Below, one piece after another: positions 24,157-36,740 of a stretch of DNA of 64,000 nucleotides. Every line of letters begins with the position of its first letter. Within the stretch, counting starts at the first letter, position 1. Where the stretch lies: positions 1,056,501 through 1,120,500 of the forward strand of contig OX637288.1 of NCBI GenBank assembly GCA_951799445.1, read 5' to 3'. Below the pieces are notes generated by a model. That model worked only from the letters and a program-made list of their open reading frames with translations, was not told the DNA's origin and did not search any database. The position numbers were made by a program, and so were the translations under genes. The DNA is from Pseudisothecium myosuroides. Lineage: Eukaryota > Streptophyta > Bryopsida > Hypnales > Lembophyllaceae.

Positions 24157-25095
24157 TTAACCCCTAAAGGACCGGCATGCGTTTTTTGGCCGTATAGAAA
24201 TTTTGGGCAGGTCCGTGTGATTAGAGATTTCCATATTTTAAGCTGAAATTTTAATAAAAGGTGGGCGCAAGGAATATCTTTCATATGCACTAAATTTCAG
24301 GACATTTGGAAATAGGAGTCAAAAGTTATGGCCAAATATGTTACTTTTTTTTCGTAATTGGGCAGTCCGGGCAGCAAGAAAAATTTGGCAAAAATTTAAT
24401 TTTTTTTTTTTAATATTTTTTTTCTTGTAGATTATATTTTTGTCTATTTGGAAAGCTTTGATTCATTTCATTTGGATGTGTTATGAGAAAGTTACGGACA
24501 TTCTTGTTTTTCGGGCAGTTAGAGCATCTTCTTGAAAAAAATAACTTGTAGGATTCATTTCTAAATGCTATTTTTGCAATTTTTCAAAAAAAAAATTCTC
24601 ATGGTTTAGTTTACTTGCTAGAACAATCTCACAATTGGAATTAGTGTATTTTAATTCCCATCTAAAATATATTAATGTTTTAGATTTTCCTTCTATCTCG
24701 TACCTACTTCTACTTAATAAATTTTTAGGAATGATAATTAAGTTATTTGAATATTTTTTTTTTCCCTAGACTCTCAACTCAATTCTCCACTATAAAGATT
24801 TAAAGCACAAAACTCTGTAGTGCAAAAATTTTAAGTGAAAAATGTTTAAAGTCAAAAAATCTAGTCCCGCAATGTACTGAAATACTTGTTTTTTCCACTT
24901 TAAACGCAGATATCTTGCAATTTGAGCGGTCAAAAATTCTGAAATTTTTTCCACACATTCTCATACTAGTTTGGTGTAAGATCCTACGGTTAGATGTGCA
25001 AAAAAAAAAATTCATTTTTTTTCACTCCTTGCTATAGAAATGGCAGTTTTGATGGTTTTTTGGCAGGAAAAAGGCTTTGGGCCTTCAGGGGTTAA
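24157..25095 (+). mobile_element. piggyBac-like non-autonomous element, copy A
   Basis: Begins TTAACCCCTAAAGGACC and ends GGCCTTCAGGGGTTAA, so TTAA sits on each side of imperfect 13-bp inverted ends. It is about 0.94 kb and non-coding. The interior shares long stretches with copies at 50722 and 32386, for example TCAAAAGTTATGG, CACTATAAAGATTTAAAG and ATAGAAATGGCAGTTTT. Confidence 0.7.
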
Positions 25096-26098
25096 CTATT
25101 GAAGGAGCCAATCATTTACCTTGGTTTCCTCTCAACTCTTTACAACTTGTAAGTGAGTGGATTTTGAGAGACCCATAGTCATAAATAGGTGCCTATGTCT
25201 TGAATCTTAGAAAAATCATAACTGAATCAAAAATACTTGGAAAAATACAAAACCGTTTGTGTTCAATTTCAAATGTATTTTTCTTTCTCTGAAAAATGAG
25301 CTAAAAATATTTTTGTTCACGGAAACCTATGAAAAAGGGGGACCAGACCTTAAATGGTTGCTTTTAGAGCAGACTACCTTATGTCTGTGGAGAACAGTGG
25401 TAAGTTAAGCCTACGTGATCGTTGGCGGTTCCCAAAGGCTTATCCATCCCCACCGCAGTGATGCAGAAATTACGTACCGCACAGTATCAAACGACAGGCT
25501 GATATCATACCATGATTTCCTACACCACAAACACAGACAATTCCATTTTGACCAATTTTCAACATATTCGAATCGAAATCCTCACTGTGCCATGTAATCC
25601 CTCAGCTTTTTCATTTTCCTATTTTCTGGGTTCCGGCATGCGCGTGTCTGCAAACATAACTGAACTTCTCCACTTTTGTGGAGGTTTGAGGCGGAATTTT
25701 GGTTGCAACTTTGGCAATGGCAGGTTCTGTTGTGGATAATGTGGAGGTAAGTTAATTCATCAACTGTCTGATAATTTATATGGTGAGTGTAGGTATTTGG
25801 AAGGCAAAGAGTGTGACCGTTGACTCGATCCTGACTTGTTGAAGCCTTACAATGAAGTCATAAGGTAATTGCATTTGATGGTAAATTATTTCTAAAACTG
25901 ACTCCTGTAGATTTTAGCCTACATGTACAACTTCTATTCATAAGAGGCTAGAGTTGCTTTGGGTACACCTAATCCAATCAACACTTTAAAATTCATAGTT
26001 TATTGACAAACATTGTCCAAATAATGCATTATAAAAGAATCTAAAATCATTTTTCATCTATATGATCCAATAATGTTTTTGCAATTCTATTATCAGAC
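25096..26098. other. Unique island between two elements, no firm gene
   Basis: A less AT-rich stretch at 25330-25745 has short frames (25415-25597, 25512-25739) and an exon-like start ATGGCAGGTTCTGTTG followed by a good donor GTAAGT near 25747. No downstream exon or family was recognised. TTTTAGAGCAGACTACCTTA at 25363-25382 resembles the end of the MITE at 27611. Confidence 0.35.
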
Positions 26099-27019
26099 TT
26101 AACCCCTAAAGTTCCTTGACTATGTTTTCACCAAAAACGCTCCAAAATTATCATTTATAGTACAAGTGTCGAATTTTAGTAAAAAAAACATTTTTGGACA
26201 CATGCAAATGTAGGATCTTGTAGTATGCTAGTTTGCGAGGATGTGGAAAAAAATTCAGAAATTTCCATCATATGGATTGCAAGATATTAGCATTTGAATT
26301 GACAAAAATCCTTTTTTGGCCCAACAAAAAACTGGGCAGCTGCACTTCACAAGGTCACATTTGTATAAAAAAATGTTCAAAATTGTGGTGCTTCTTTGGA
26401 TTCATTCTTCAAGGCAAGTTGGCTACATGTTTGAAAAAATTCAGAACATTTGGGATTGTACAACATATAGGAAAAAAATAGGAAGTAGAAAGAAGTAGAG
26501 AATGATTCAAAAGACAAAACTATTAAGAATTAGTTATGGAATTGAAAATGCCAATCCCAATGGTTTTAATGTTGTAATAAACAATCTACATCCTATGATT
26601 TTATTTTTTTCCAAAAATATTGAAAATTGAGTGAAATAAACAACTTCAAAGTTTATTGTAGAGTAGAGAATCCATAATTGCCCGCAAACTAAATTCTTCA
26701 CAACTTTTGACTCATTGATCAAAATGGAATGATTCAAAGCTTTTAACGTATATATAAATCTTGAAAATCAATTTCAATTTTTTTTTTTGAATTTTTTTTT
26801 TCATCTGCCTGGATTGCCTGCCAGAGAAAAAAAGTTAAATATTATACAATAACTTTTGAACCATGTAGTCAAAAGTTGTGAAAATTGTTGGACCTTAAAA
26901 TAACCCTAATCCCCCTGTTGTGTGAAAATTTTAAATAAAAAAATAAAAATTCCATTCATAGTGAGCAGTCCAAAATTTCTATGTTGCCAAAAAGAGTAGC
27001 TTGGTCTTTTAGGGATTAA
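26099..27019 (-). mobile_element. piggyBac-like non-autonomous element, copy B
   Basis: Runs TTAACCCCTAAAGTTCC to TTTTAGGGATTAA. It is in opposite orientation to copy A. It shares its interior with copies C and E (for example GGCAAGTTGGCTACATG and CAATCTACATCCTATGATTT in this orientation). Confidence 0.7.
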
Positions 27020-27610
27020 TCCTTAAAGGTTTAGAAAGCCCATAATTTGGGATGCACTATGGTGTTTTTTTTGTGTATTTGACAAAGAATAGTATACAAA
27101 TTGAAGTTTATTGTAGTGACTTAAGTTTGTATTCATGTTAAAGCTAGATTCCATGATCTACATGGGAGTTCCAATTTGGACTGTTATTGTTCCTTCTATA
27201 CATGTGAGAAGTTGCAAAATCACTACCGGTATGTATTCTACTTATACAGTGCCATATTTGAGCTATGATAAGATATAGATGCTAAAATGACATCCAATGA
27301 AATCTGTTAATAGTTGAATTTTCAATTCTAATGGTGTGTGTCTTGTCATATCATTTAGTACAAAGTTGGTCTTCTAATAGTCAAATATGGTACCCTACTA
27401 TATATACAACACACTACAATTATTTAAAACCTATAACAACCCTCTGAAGACACTACAAAACTAAAAGGTCTAATAAATGACTTCATTGTTTTAACTATAG
27501 AAACAAAGGATGCAACTATTGGTCCAATAATCAGAGTATTTTGGTGACTACCTTGGTTACAAGGGCCGCGTCTTTTGTAGGATTGATGGATGAGCTCTTC
27601 CACTGATTTC

Positions 27611-27917
27611 TAAGGTAGGTGGCTCTAAAAGCAACCTGGCTCTAAAAGCGACCTCTAACACAGAAGTACATTTTACTTTCTTCAATGTACTAACAATGTA
27701 CATTTCAGGAGGGGGTCGCTTTTAGAAACCACTACGCTTCAACTTCAAAAATTTGTAACTAATTCCACAAAGATCCAAAAAATATGAAACGACTTGGATT
27801 AGATGCCAATTCCATTTTTCTTCCTACCAAAATTTACTGAAGATTGTTTCAAGGAGTTTACCTTCCCCCAAAATGCAATCACCTCTTAAAGTGTCGCTTC
27901 TAGAGCCACCTACCTTA
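27611..27917 (+). mobile_element. 307-bp MITE with inverted TAAGGTAGGTGGCTCTA ends
   Basis: The first bases TAAGGTAGGTGGCTCTAAAA and the last TAGAGCCACCTACCTTA are inverted repeats of about 22 bp with one mismatch. Non-coding. No clear target duplication outside the ends was found. A diverged inverted copy lies at 28456-28735. Confidence 0.7.
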
Positions 27918-28455
27918 CCATTTTGTCAAATAGTCACTTAGCTTCCGGGTGGGGGTTCCCACCATGCCAGTATGTGGATCTCCAAGTGCAGACTGACCTA
28001 TTCAACTGCAAATTAGTGCATTTCACATTTAGTGTGTCTGCATCAAGTCAATCAATACGAACTCGTTGGCCCAGTGGCCTTGCCTGTGCGGCGGTTTTAA
28101 TCCTCTTCCCTCCGGTCACTCAGTCCACGTCTGGTTTGTCGAACATGTCAAGGAAAAAGGAGAGCACATATGGAAGTTTGGTGTCCCTTGTACATGAGGA
28201 AATTCTTATCATAATCTCCTCCTCATACCTCAATTTCTTTCCAAACATATGGCTGGCTGCCACAACCATTTTTTTGTACTTTCAAGGCAATGAGGTTGTA
28301 GAAAGAAGTAGAGAAAGGGAAATTGGTTAACACCATGATAAGATACAGACTATTGCTGTTAGTAGCATCCGAGCGGCATCGGTCCAAGAAGAGATTCACC
28401 CTTCCGGTTTCTATTTCTTCCTTGCAATCCATGGTCGTTGCATAACATTGTAACT
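27918..28455. other. Unique sequence between two inverted MITE copies
   Basis: Higher GC than its surroundings, with frames on both strands (27923-28330 plus, 28223-28432 minus). Neither has a recognisable motif. It could be a captured fragment or an unmasked exon. Confidence 0.3.
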
Positions 28456-28735
28456 AAATTTTGGGGAGGTAAAACATCTTGAAATATTTTTTTAGTAAAT
28501 TTCCCTTGAAAGACAAGTGGAATTGACATCTAACCCAAGTCATTTCATATTTTTTGCACCTTTATGGAATTAGTTACAAATTTTTGAAGTTGGAAAAAAG
28601 TGGTCATTTGTGGTCATCAAAAGCGACCACCTCCTGAAATGTGCATAGATGCTACATTGAAGAAAGCAAAATGTACTAGTGAGTCATGTTTGCTTTTAAT
28701 GCCCGGTTGGAGTTTGAGCCTCCTACCTTAGAGTG
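28456..28735 (-). mobile_element. Diverged, truncated inverted copy of the 27611 MITE
   Basis: Reverse-complement matches to 27611-27917 include TGGAATTGACATCTAA, GGAATTAGTTACAAATTTTT and the AAAAGCGACC end. It finishes at GCCTCCTACCTTA. The outer left end is missing. Confidence 0.6.
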
Positions 28736-28811
28736 CCCTGTGATGTTGCCACAATCAAAATAAAAGTAAAAGTATTTTTTTATTTTTTTGTTTCATAAAA
28801 ACTTTGAAAAT

Positions 28812-29745
28812 GGATGAATGCAAGAAACACCTGTACTATTTTGCGTCACATCTTGTGTTTTGATTAGTTTTTTGGCCATAACTTTTGCATTCTGGCTCCA
28901 AATGACTCAAGATTTATAGGTAAGGTACTCATGACCAGGGTTTTTTTTTCATTTTTGAAGAAGTGCCATAGTGGTGATATAAAATGTTATAGTGGTGCTC
29001 CAAATTGCAACATTCATCCACTTATTGGATGTATAGTATGGTTTTCATCCACAATTAGGCGATTTCATCTGATATATTTTTTAATTTCAAAGCTATCTGG
29101 CGATTTCATCCAATTTTTTTGGCATTTTTTATAACCTTTTTTAGCCAAATTTTTTCTTCTGGTGCAATCTGGCACCAAAAAGCCAAAAAAAAAAGCCCTG
29201 CTCATGACTATTATACACCTTGCCTAATTTTTTGTAATTTTCAAAAATAATTTACTGTCCAAAAATAGCCCCCAATTATATGTCACACTTGCCAATTTAG
29301 AGGTTTTTAGTACTATTTAGTATCCAAAAAAACAAATTTCGAGCTGAAATTTAGAGGGCATGGTCTTCTAGTAGACTTGTAGCTATTCAGGGAAGGAATT
29401 CTAAAAATAGTTAATTGTATGTGGTGTGGAAGTCCACAAAGTGCGCTTATTTTTGCTTACTTTTTGTAACATATAAAACATTATTTAATTTTGTTTCCTA
29501 TTTTTAACTAATTTATACATCAAAGTATCTATTTTCTTGAGATTTGGTACTTTTTTAGTTCTCTAGCTTAAAGAATTTTTCTATGCATTTCCTTTAGTGG
29601 TTACCTTCATCTTAGAGGTGTATACGTTAGCCATATTTTTTGTTTTTTTAAAAATTATTTTTCTAATTTTATAGTACTCCAGAAGAAAAATCATGAGTAC
29701 TGTAAAAATGCAAAAAAATCGGTAGGTGTTTCTTGCATTCACCCA
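28812..29745. mobile_element. Possible DNA transposon remnant, inverted GAATGCAAGAAACACCT ends
   Basis: GAATGCAAGAAACACCT begins at about 28815 and its reverse complement ends at about 29745. A second inverted match (GTACTCATGA) lies inside each end. The 0.9-kb interior is AT-rich and non-coding. No target duplication was seen. Confidence 0.4.
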
Positions 29746-31139
29746 AATCTATAACTTTCACATCACATGTCCAAATGCCACGAAACAAAGCTTGTGACCC
29801 TCCTCACCGAGGGCTTTCCAATGATACAAAGCATGCCACCAAAGGATGCACGGTCTAGGAGATCTCAACGTAACAAACCAACAAACTTAAGGTATGGATG
29901 GATAATGAGGCAATGGTCCTCCCTATGTTGAGGAAGGTATTATGCTTTGTTAAATACCTACAAGAGACCAATCACTTCATTTGAGGATTGGGATTAGCTC
30001 AAAAGTCATATAGTATATATAAGGCAATTTTGTTCACTATAGGGGGCTCTTTTTTAACTTTTAAAGATGCAAAAGGAACCTCTGCCTCACCAGTAAACAA
30101 TGTTATGTGTGTTTGTATTTTATTTTATCTTATTTTTTTTTAATCTCTAATGGAGAAACTAGTATATTTTCAATGAATTTTTTTGTTTTTTCTAACTTTA
30201 TGTGTAATCTCTTCACAACATTTATATTGAATATATTAAAATATTAAAATATTAAAAATTCTAGTTCCTACTAATGATTTTTATTTCTTTTTTCCAAATT
30301 ACAAGATTTATCCACTTTAAGAGTAGTAACCCTTAAATGACAATTCAAACATTATTTACTAATGCAAGAAAGATAAGTCATCTTTCTGCAAAAGTACAAA
30401 AAAAAATTGGCTTCTATGAATACGGAATACTTAGGAATTGTCAATTTAACTAGAGTTCGGTAACTAGAATTTTGTGGAGGGATAATGCAATTTCTTAGAA
30501 TGCAACTTACATCTATTATTGAAGGTTTAAATGATTAAAATCTCCAAAAAAATTAAGAAAAGATTTTTAAGTTTATGGTCATAGGTTCTTATTCAAAAAA
30601 TTTAACATGAAAAATGACTTATTACTATGTTCACCAACCATACAATCATCCATTGACCAAATGATTAAGGTAGGAAGGTTGGTAGACATGGGCCCATAAA
30701 TTTATGCAATCAATGTAATTCAACTATTATTGAATAATTGGGACCTAGGCTACTATTTGCAAATAATGGTTACAATCAAAGTCTTGATTGACATACAATA
30801 TTAGAGCTACCTCAATAGGAACTTCTACCTTTCGGGTATAAACCAAATGTAGAAAGCGACTATTTTAATTCCATGAATAGTGGTTGTTTTAGAAAAGTAT
30901 TGAAACTACTAGTAGTGATCAACATGACCCTCAAGCCACTACGTATGGATACACTTTATGTTTCTTTTCATTCTTTTTTTCCGTGTATGTGTGATGAAGT
31001 GCCGTTTGGTTGGGAGAGGTATATTGTGATGTTTTGGACCATTCCAAAATTCACACTCAAACTTGTAATTTTTCAAAAATTTATAATTTCAAGTGCTATA
31101 GCCTTTTTATATTTGTCTATATGTAGAAAAAAAATTAAT
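29746..31139. other. AT-rich sequence, no gene recognised
   Basis: No convincing frames or defined repeats. A short frame at 30873-31142 has no known motif. Confidence 0.4.
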
Positions 31140-31660
31140 TGATTTTCATTTCAATCATAGGATGTAGATTGTTTATAACAACATTGCAACCATTGGGATT
31201 GACATTTTTCAATTCCATAACTAAATTCTTAACAAATTTGTACTTGAATCATTTTCTACTTCTTTCTACTTACTATTTTTTCCTATATGTAGTACAATTC
31301 CAAATGATTTGAAATTTTTTAAGCATGTAGCCAACTTGCCTTGAAAAAAGAATTTAAAGAAGCACCACCATTTTGGACATTTTTTCATAGAAAAGTGAGT
31401 TTGTGAAGTGCAGCTGCCCTGTTTTTTGCAGGGCCAAAAAAATGATTTTACTGAATTTGAATGCTAATTTCTTGCAATCCACATGATGAAAAATTTCTGA
31501 AAATTTTACCACATGTTCACAAGTCAGCATACTACAAGATCCTTTAGTTAGATGGGTCAAAAAAAATTATTTTTTTCTAAAATTTGGTACTTGTACTAAA
31601 ATTGACAAGTTTTGGAGCATTTTCAATGAAAACACAGTCATGCAGAAATTTAGGGGTTAA
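31140..31660 (+). mobile_element. piggyBac-like element, copy C (5'-truncated)
   Basis: Only the right half is present. It shares its interior with copies B and E and ends AAATTTAGGGGTTAA. The same orientation as copies A and E. Confidence 0.6.
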
Positions 31661-31673
31661 TGGATTTAGCATA

Positions 31674-31678
<5 letters not shown>

Positions 31679-31718
<40 letters not shown>
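31679..31718. repeat. (AT)20 microsatellite
   Basis: Forty bases of uninterrupted AT dinucleotide, 18 bp beyond the right end of copy C. Confidence 0.95.
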
Positions 31719-31721
<3 letters not shown>

Positions 31722-32385
31722 CTTGAGAGAAAAATTGTGGTTTCTTTTCAATTTTTATCCTTTATCATTTGATTACAAGTTTGACATGTTACACCAAGTC
31801 TGAGAGAATACATGTTTAAAGTTTACAATGAAGAAAACATAAATTTTTAATCCATACTTTAGTATTTAGATGACCTCAAAAAGACAATAAAAAGTCTTTA
31901 TCTTTAATTCCTAAAAAATTGAAAACAAATATAAATACTTTTAAAAAATATAAAATTTGCACCTTGTTTGCACTTTGCAGTTTGTGCTAATTAATTTGAA
32001 AATTTGAATATACACAATTATTTTGGCTACATCCAACATTTAGAAATATTATTGATGGTATTTCCTGCATAAAATTTTATATGTTTTTAGCAATCATTAC
32101 ATTTATTACTGTAATCACTGCATTGCTCTGCTCCACCATAGCTTGTACACATATGTATGTTGTTCAAAAGTTGATCACTAGACATGTTTTGCCCTCTATA
32201 TATATCCATGTTGAGTAAAGGGACTAATCTCTAAGAAGAGGAAGATTTTGAAAGGAATTTTTAACCCCTAAATGCCCAAGGCACTACATTTTTGTGTCAG
32301 CAAAACGTTGAAGTGAAATAATTTTTATTAATTTAATATTATTAATAGTACTTTTTTTTAATGTGAATGCCCTTTAAAGTCTATT

Positions 32386-33318
32386 TTAACCCCTAAAGTC
32401 CCAAGGCCATTTTTCCATCAAAAACCACTCAAAACTGTCATTTCTTTAGTAAAGAGCAAAAAAAAAATTTGATGTTTTTTTTGTATATTTAACCGTAGGA
32501 TCTTGTACTAGACTAGTGTAAGAATGTGTAGAAGAAATTTCAAAAACTTTGACCGCGTAGATTGCAAGATATTTGCATTTAAAGTAAAGGAATCAAGTTT
32601 TTTTGCACCTTGCTCAACTACATTTTTTGGCTTTGAACCTTCTTAACTTAAAATTTTTGCTCTAATGATTTTGAATTTCTAATTTTATATGATGAAGAAT
32701 TGAGTTGAAAATCTAGGGAAAAAAATTCAAAAAAGAAACACTCAGTTTTCACTCATTAAAAAATTGTTAAATAGAAGTAGGTTCAAGATTGAAGGAAAAA
32801 TTAAATCATTAATAGCTCTAAGATAGAATTGAAATATACTAATCTCAACAGTGAGATTGTTCTAGCAAGAAATCTTAACCTCGTGAAACTTTTTTTTTTG
32901 AAAAATTGTCAAAATTGAGTTCAAAAATGAATCCTACAAGTTATTTTTTCAAAAAGATGCTCCAATTGCCCAAAAAATAAGATTGTCTATAACTTTTGCA
33001 TAACAAATCGAAATGGAATGAATCAAAGCTTCCCATGTAGATAAAAATAAAAAATCTATATGAAACAAATTTTTTTAATTTTTAATTTTAATTTTTTTTG
33101 ATGTTTTTTTTCTGCCCGCCGAACTAAAATTTGGGGGTTTTGTGCCATAACTTTTGCTCCCGGGCACCGATTGAAATATAAATTACATTTTCGGAAAGCT
33201 AATGTGATTCTCTATCTTCACAAAAAAATTCAGAAAATTACGACAAAGATTGAGACCGTAGGAGCCTGCTCGAAATCCATTTTGTCCCCCGAGGGGACAA
33301 CGGGACTTTAGGGGTTAA
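32386..33318 (-). mobile_element. piggyBac-like non-autonomous element, copy D
   Basis: Begins TTAACCCCTAAAGTCCC and ends GGGACTTTAGGGGTTAA, which are perfect 17-bp inverted ends including TTAA. This is the best preserved pair of termini in the window. The interior is related to copies A and F in reverse orientation. A loose end fragment (TTAACCCCTAAATGCCC) just before it, at about 32262, suggests insertion into or next to an older copy. Confidence 0.75.
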
Positions 33319-33799
33319 GCATCAAATCTAATTTTGGAAAAAAATTGTTCATGATTTTTCTATTTAAGATTTTGTACAAAGATGTCCTTTGGAAATCTTG
33401 ATTTTCTATGATTAAAATCTCTCATAAATGAATTTCACATACACCAGATGCTAGGATAAAACCATATTGAATATCCATTTAAAAAAAATTTGTAGAGTAG
33501 ATTTTGAGAAGCCATAAATTGATTATGCTTATTCATGTTCTTTTCATGACCCCAATTTTTAGATTTGACATATGAATTGAGGATTGAAAGACTTCAATTT
33601 TCTTTCTCATTTTTACCCCCCTTGTCATCAAACATTACAATCTTTCAATTCACATGTAAAATAGTTGTATTTTTTCCTCTCTAAATGATCTTTAACACGT
33701 CTAAGTTAAAATTATACCATTTACAAATAATAAAAATTGATAAAACCTATCAAACCTTCATCTTTTTGTGTAGTTTTGAGCAAAAATCCAAGTTGCCTT

Positions 33800-34676
33800 C
33801 ATCCCTAGAGGACCAATTTGTTATTTTTAGCAACACAGTGATTTTGGGTAGGTACTTGTGACAAAAAATTTGCATATTTGAGGTCAAAAGTTTAATAAAA
33901 GTTGTGAACAAAAATTGAAATTGGTTTTCTAGTTTTATATATACATGGAAAGCTTTGAATCATTCCATTTCAATCAATGAGTCAAAAGTTACAAGAAGTT
34001 TTAGTTTGCGGGCAATTCTAGATTTTCTACTCTAAAATAAACTTTGAAGTCATTTATTTCACTCAATTTTCAATATTTTTGGAAAAAAAATAAGTTTTGG
34101 ATTCTCTATTCTAAAATAAACTTTGAAATCATTTGTTTCACTCATTTTTCAATATTTTTGGAAAAAAATAAAATCATAGGATGTAGATTTTTTATTACAA
34201 CATTACAACCATTGGAATTGGCATTTTTCATTTTCATAATTAAATTCTTAACAATTTAGTATATTGAATCATTCTCTACTTCTTTCTACTCATTTTTTTC
34301 CTATATGTTGTACAATTCCAAATGATCTAAATTTTTTCAAGCATGTAGTCAACTTGCCTTGAAGAATGAATCCAAAGAGTGACCACCATTTTGGACGTTT
34401 TTTCATACAAATGTAACCTTGTGAAGTGCAGCTGCCCGGTTTTTTGCAGGGCCAAAAAAAAGATTTTTGTCAATTCAAATGCTAATATCTTACAATCCAC
34501 ATGGTGGAAAATTCTGAAATTTTTTCTACATCTTTTTGAAGCAGCATATTGACTACAAGACCCTACGGTTAGATGTGTCTAGAAATGTTTGTTTGTTTGT
34601 TTTTCCAAAATTTGGTACTTGTGCAGTTTTCGAGCGTTTTGGGGGATAACATAGTTAAAGAACTTAAGGGGTTAAA
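33800..34676 (+). mobile_element. piggyBac-like non-autonomous element, copy E
   Basis: The left end is worn (ATCCCTAGAGGACC, preceded by TTC instead of TTA). The right end is AACTTAAGGGGTTAA. The interior matches copies B and C closely, for example the TTGCAGGGCCAAAAA and GAAGTGCAGCTGCCC stretches. Confidence 0.65.
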
Positions 34677-35885
34677 AGCAAACCTTTGGGGCATTTAGAG
34701 GGGTAATAATTATGGTGAATATGAGAGCTACTCCATGTCTTGTCAAAGTCTCTCTTTGCCATGGTAATAAATAAATAAATAAATAAATAATTTTTAAAAT
34801 TAAATTTTTTTTTGATCGCAGTAATACATTTCAACACCCGGGGAAATTCAATGGCCAACCAAGGGCTTTCACTTGATAAGATCACGACCAAATTAACTGA
34901 CATACAGTAAGCAACGCCTGTCTGTTTCTTGACCATGCCTGGCCGGTTCTGCTTGACCTCTAACTTCAGCTTTGGTCTCAGGCTCGCCTCATACTAGACC
35001 TTATCCTTTCTGCTCGGAATAATATTAACCAGGGTCGGTTTCGGCAACATCCCGACGTCACATCATCATTGATTGTAGGCCCTTTTAGGTGTGGCCGAAA
35101 ATGTCAAAGTAACTACTACTCTCTCATGTTCAAACATGTGTTGTCACAATACAAACTGCATTGGCTCTTGGTCTAAGCTTACTTCTAAAGCATCATACTG
35201 AAACATCAAGTACACTCATGCACGTTTATTTCTTTGCTCCAAACAATACTTGGGAAGCTGTCCAAAAGCTATTCCGAAAAGAAAAAAACAAATTGTGACA
35301 TGTGCATGTGGATATTTCAAGGGGTGCCGAGCACTTTCGGGCTTCGGCCTGGACATGATGGCATATTATTTATGTCTGAGTATTCTAAAATCTCCACTAG
35401 TTATTGCTCACAAGATGTATTGCACATGTGTTATTATCCAAATATCATGCTTGAATGTCAAAAATTATTTCTGAAAATAGGTGTTGAAATTAAAGGGAAA
35501 TTAAAAAAAAAAAAAAAAAAACTAGTAAAGAAAATGAAGGATAATTAATTATCAAGGAATCAACTTGAAGAGATGAACTCTTATTATTAATTTGAAACAA
35601 ATTCATCATTGGCCGCAGCCAAGTGTGATGAACCGGCTTAGAGTTCACTGAGTATAGTCCTCCTAAGATGGAGGCACACATTACCAACCCGGCCGCAAGG
35701 TCCCATTAGCAATCTATAGACTATAGGATACTACAAATTCAATAGAGGTTAGGACTAATTTTCGCCCCTGGGCTCTTGATTTTTGACCATCAATTTCTTC
35801 CATTCTTGTTACGACACGTCCTTGTTTTTGAGTGCCAAAGTGAGTAAGAAGTAGTCTCTTGAATGAGCCTACTTCTGGTTTTGGA
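34677..35885. other. Intergenic sequence with simple repeats
   Basis: Contains (AAAT)n at about 34764-34790 and poly(A) at 35503-35520. A 104-residue frame at 35234-35548 ends in the poly(A) run and has no recognised motif. Confidence 0.45.
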
Positions 35886-36740
35886 ATAGTCTGACTAGAC
35901 ATAGGCTTGCCTACAGATTTCAACCAACTTTTGAATGAGTCTACTTCTAGTTTTAGAATAGTCTGACTGAACATTAGCTATGGGTTCTGACCAATTTTTG
36001 AATGAACTGCTATTTTTGGTTTTGAAATAGTCTGACTAGACATTGGCTATGAATTCCGACCAACTTTTGAAATAGCCTACTTCTAGTTTTGCAATAGTCT
36101 GACTAGATATGGGCTATAGATTCCGACCAACTTTTGAATGAGTTTACTTCTAGTTTTGCCAGAATAGTCTAACTAGACATTTCCGACCAGCTTTTAAATG
36201 AGCCTACTTCTAGTTTTGGAATAGTTTGACTAAACATTGGCTAATTGGCTATGGATTCCGACCAACTTTTGAAATAGCCTACTTCTAGTTTTGGAATAGC
36301 CTGACTAGACATGGGCTATGGATTACGACCAACTTTTGAATGAGTCTACTTCTAGTTTTGCTGGAATAGTCTAACTAGAAATTAGCTATGGATTCCGACC
36401 AACTTTTGAATGAGCCTACTTCTAATTTTGGAATAGTCTGATTAGACATTGGCTGTGGATTCCGACCAACTTTTGAATGAGCCTACTTCTGGTTTTGGAA
36501 TAGTTTGACTAGACATTGGCTGTGGATTTCGACCAACTTTTGAATGAGCCTACTTCTAGTTTTTGAATAGTCTGACTAGACATGGGCTATGGGTTCCGAC
36601 CAACTTTTGAATGAATCTACTTCTGGTTTTGGAATAGTCTAACTAGACATTGGCTATCATAGGTTTGGACCAACTTTTGAATGAGCCTACTTCTGGTTTT
36701 GGAATAGTCTAACTAGACATCCGCTATGACTTCTAAGTTC
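35886..36740. repeat. Tandem array, about 13 units of 57-75 bp
   Basis: Units follow the pattern ATAGTCTGACTAGACATTGG, then CTATGGATTCCGACCAAC, TTTTGAATGAGCCTACTT and CTAGTTTTGGA. Length varies by small indels and sequence by point changes. One unit near 36170-36225 has lost its CTATGGATT part. No spacers of unique sequence, so not a CRISPR-like array. No reading frame persists through it. Confidence 0.92.

Noticed and set aside
24155..25098. Reading copy A as an element with a 3-bp CTA target duplication
   Set aside because: The other copies lack matching 3-bp flanks, while TTAA is present at nearly every preserved end; kept only as an alternative.
27923..28330. A 135-residue frame between the inverted MITEs
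   Set aside because: No recognisable domain; frames on both strands compete, so only the region is described.
35886..36740. Regular array considered as CRISPR
   Set aside because: Units abut without unique spacers, and the rest of the window is plant nuclear DNA.
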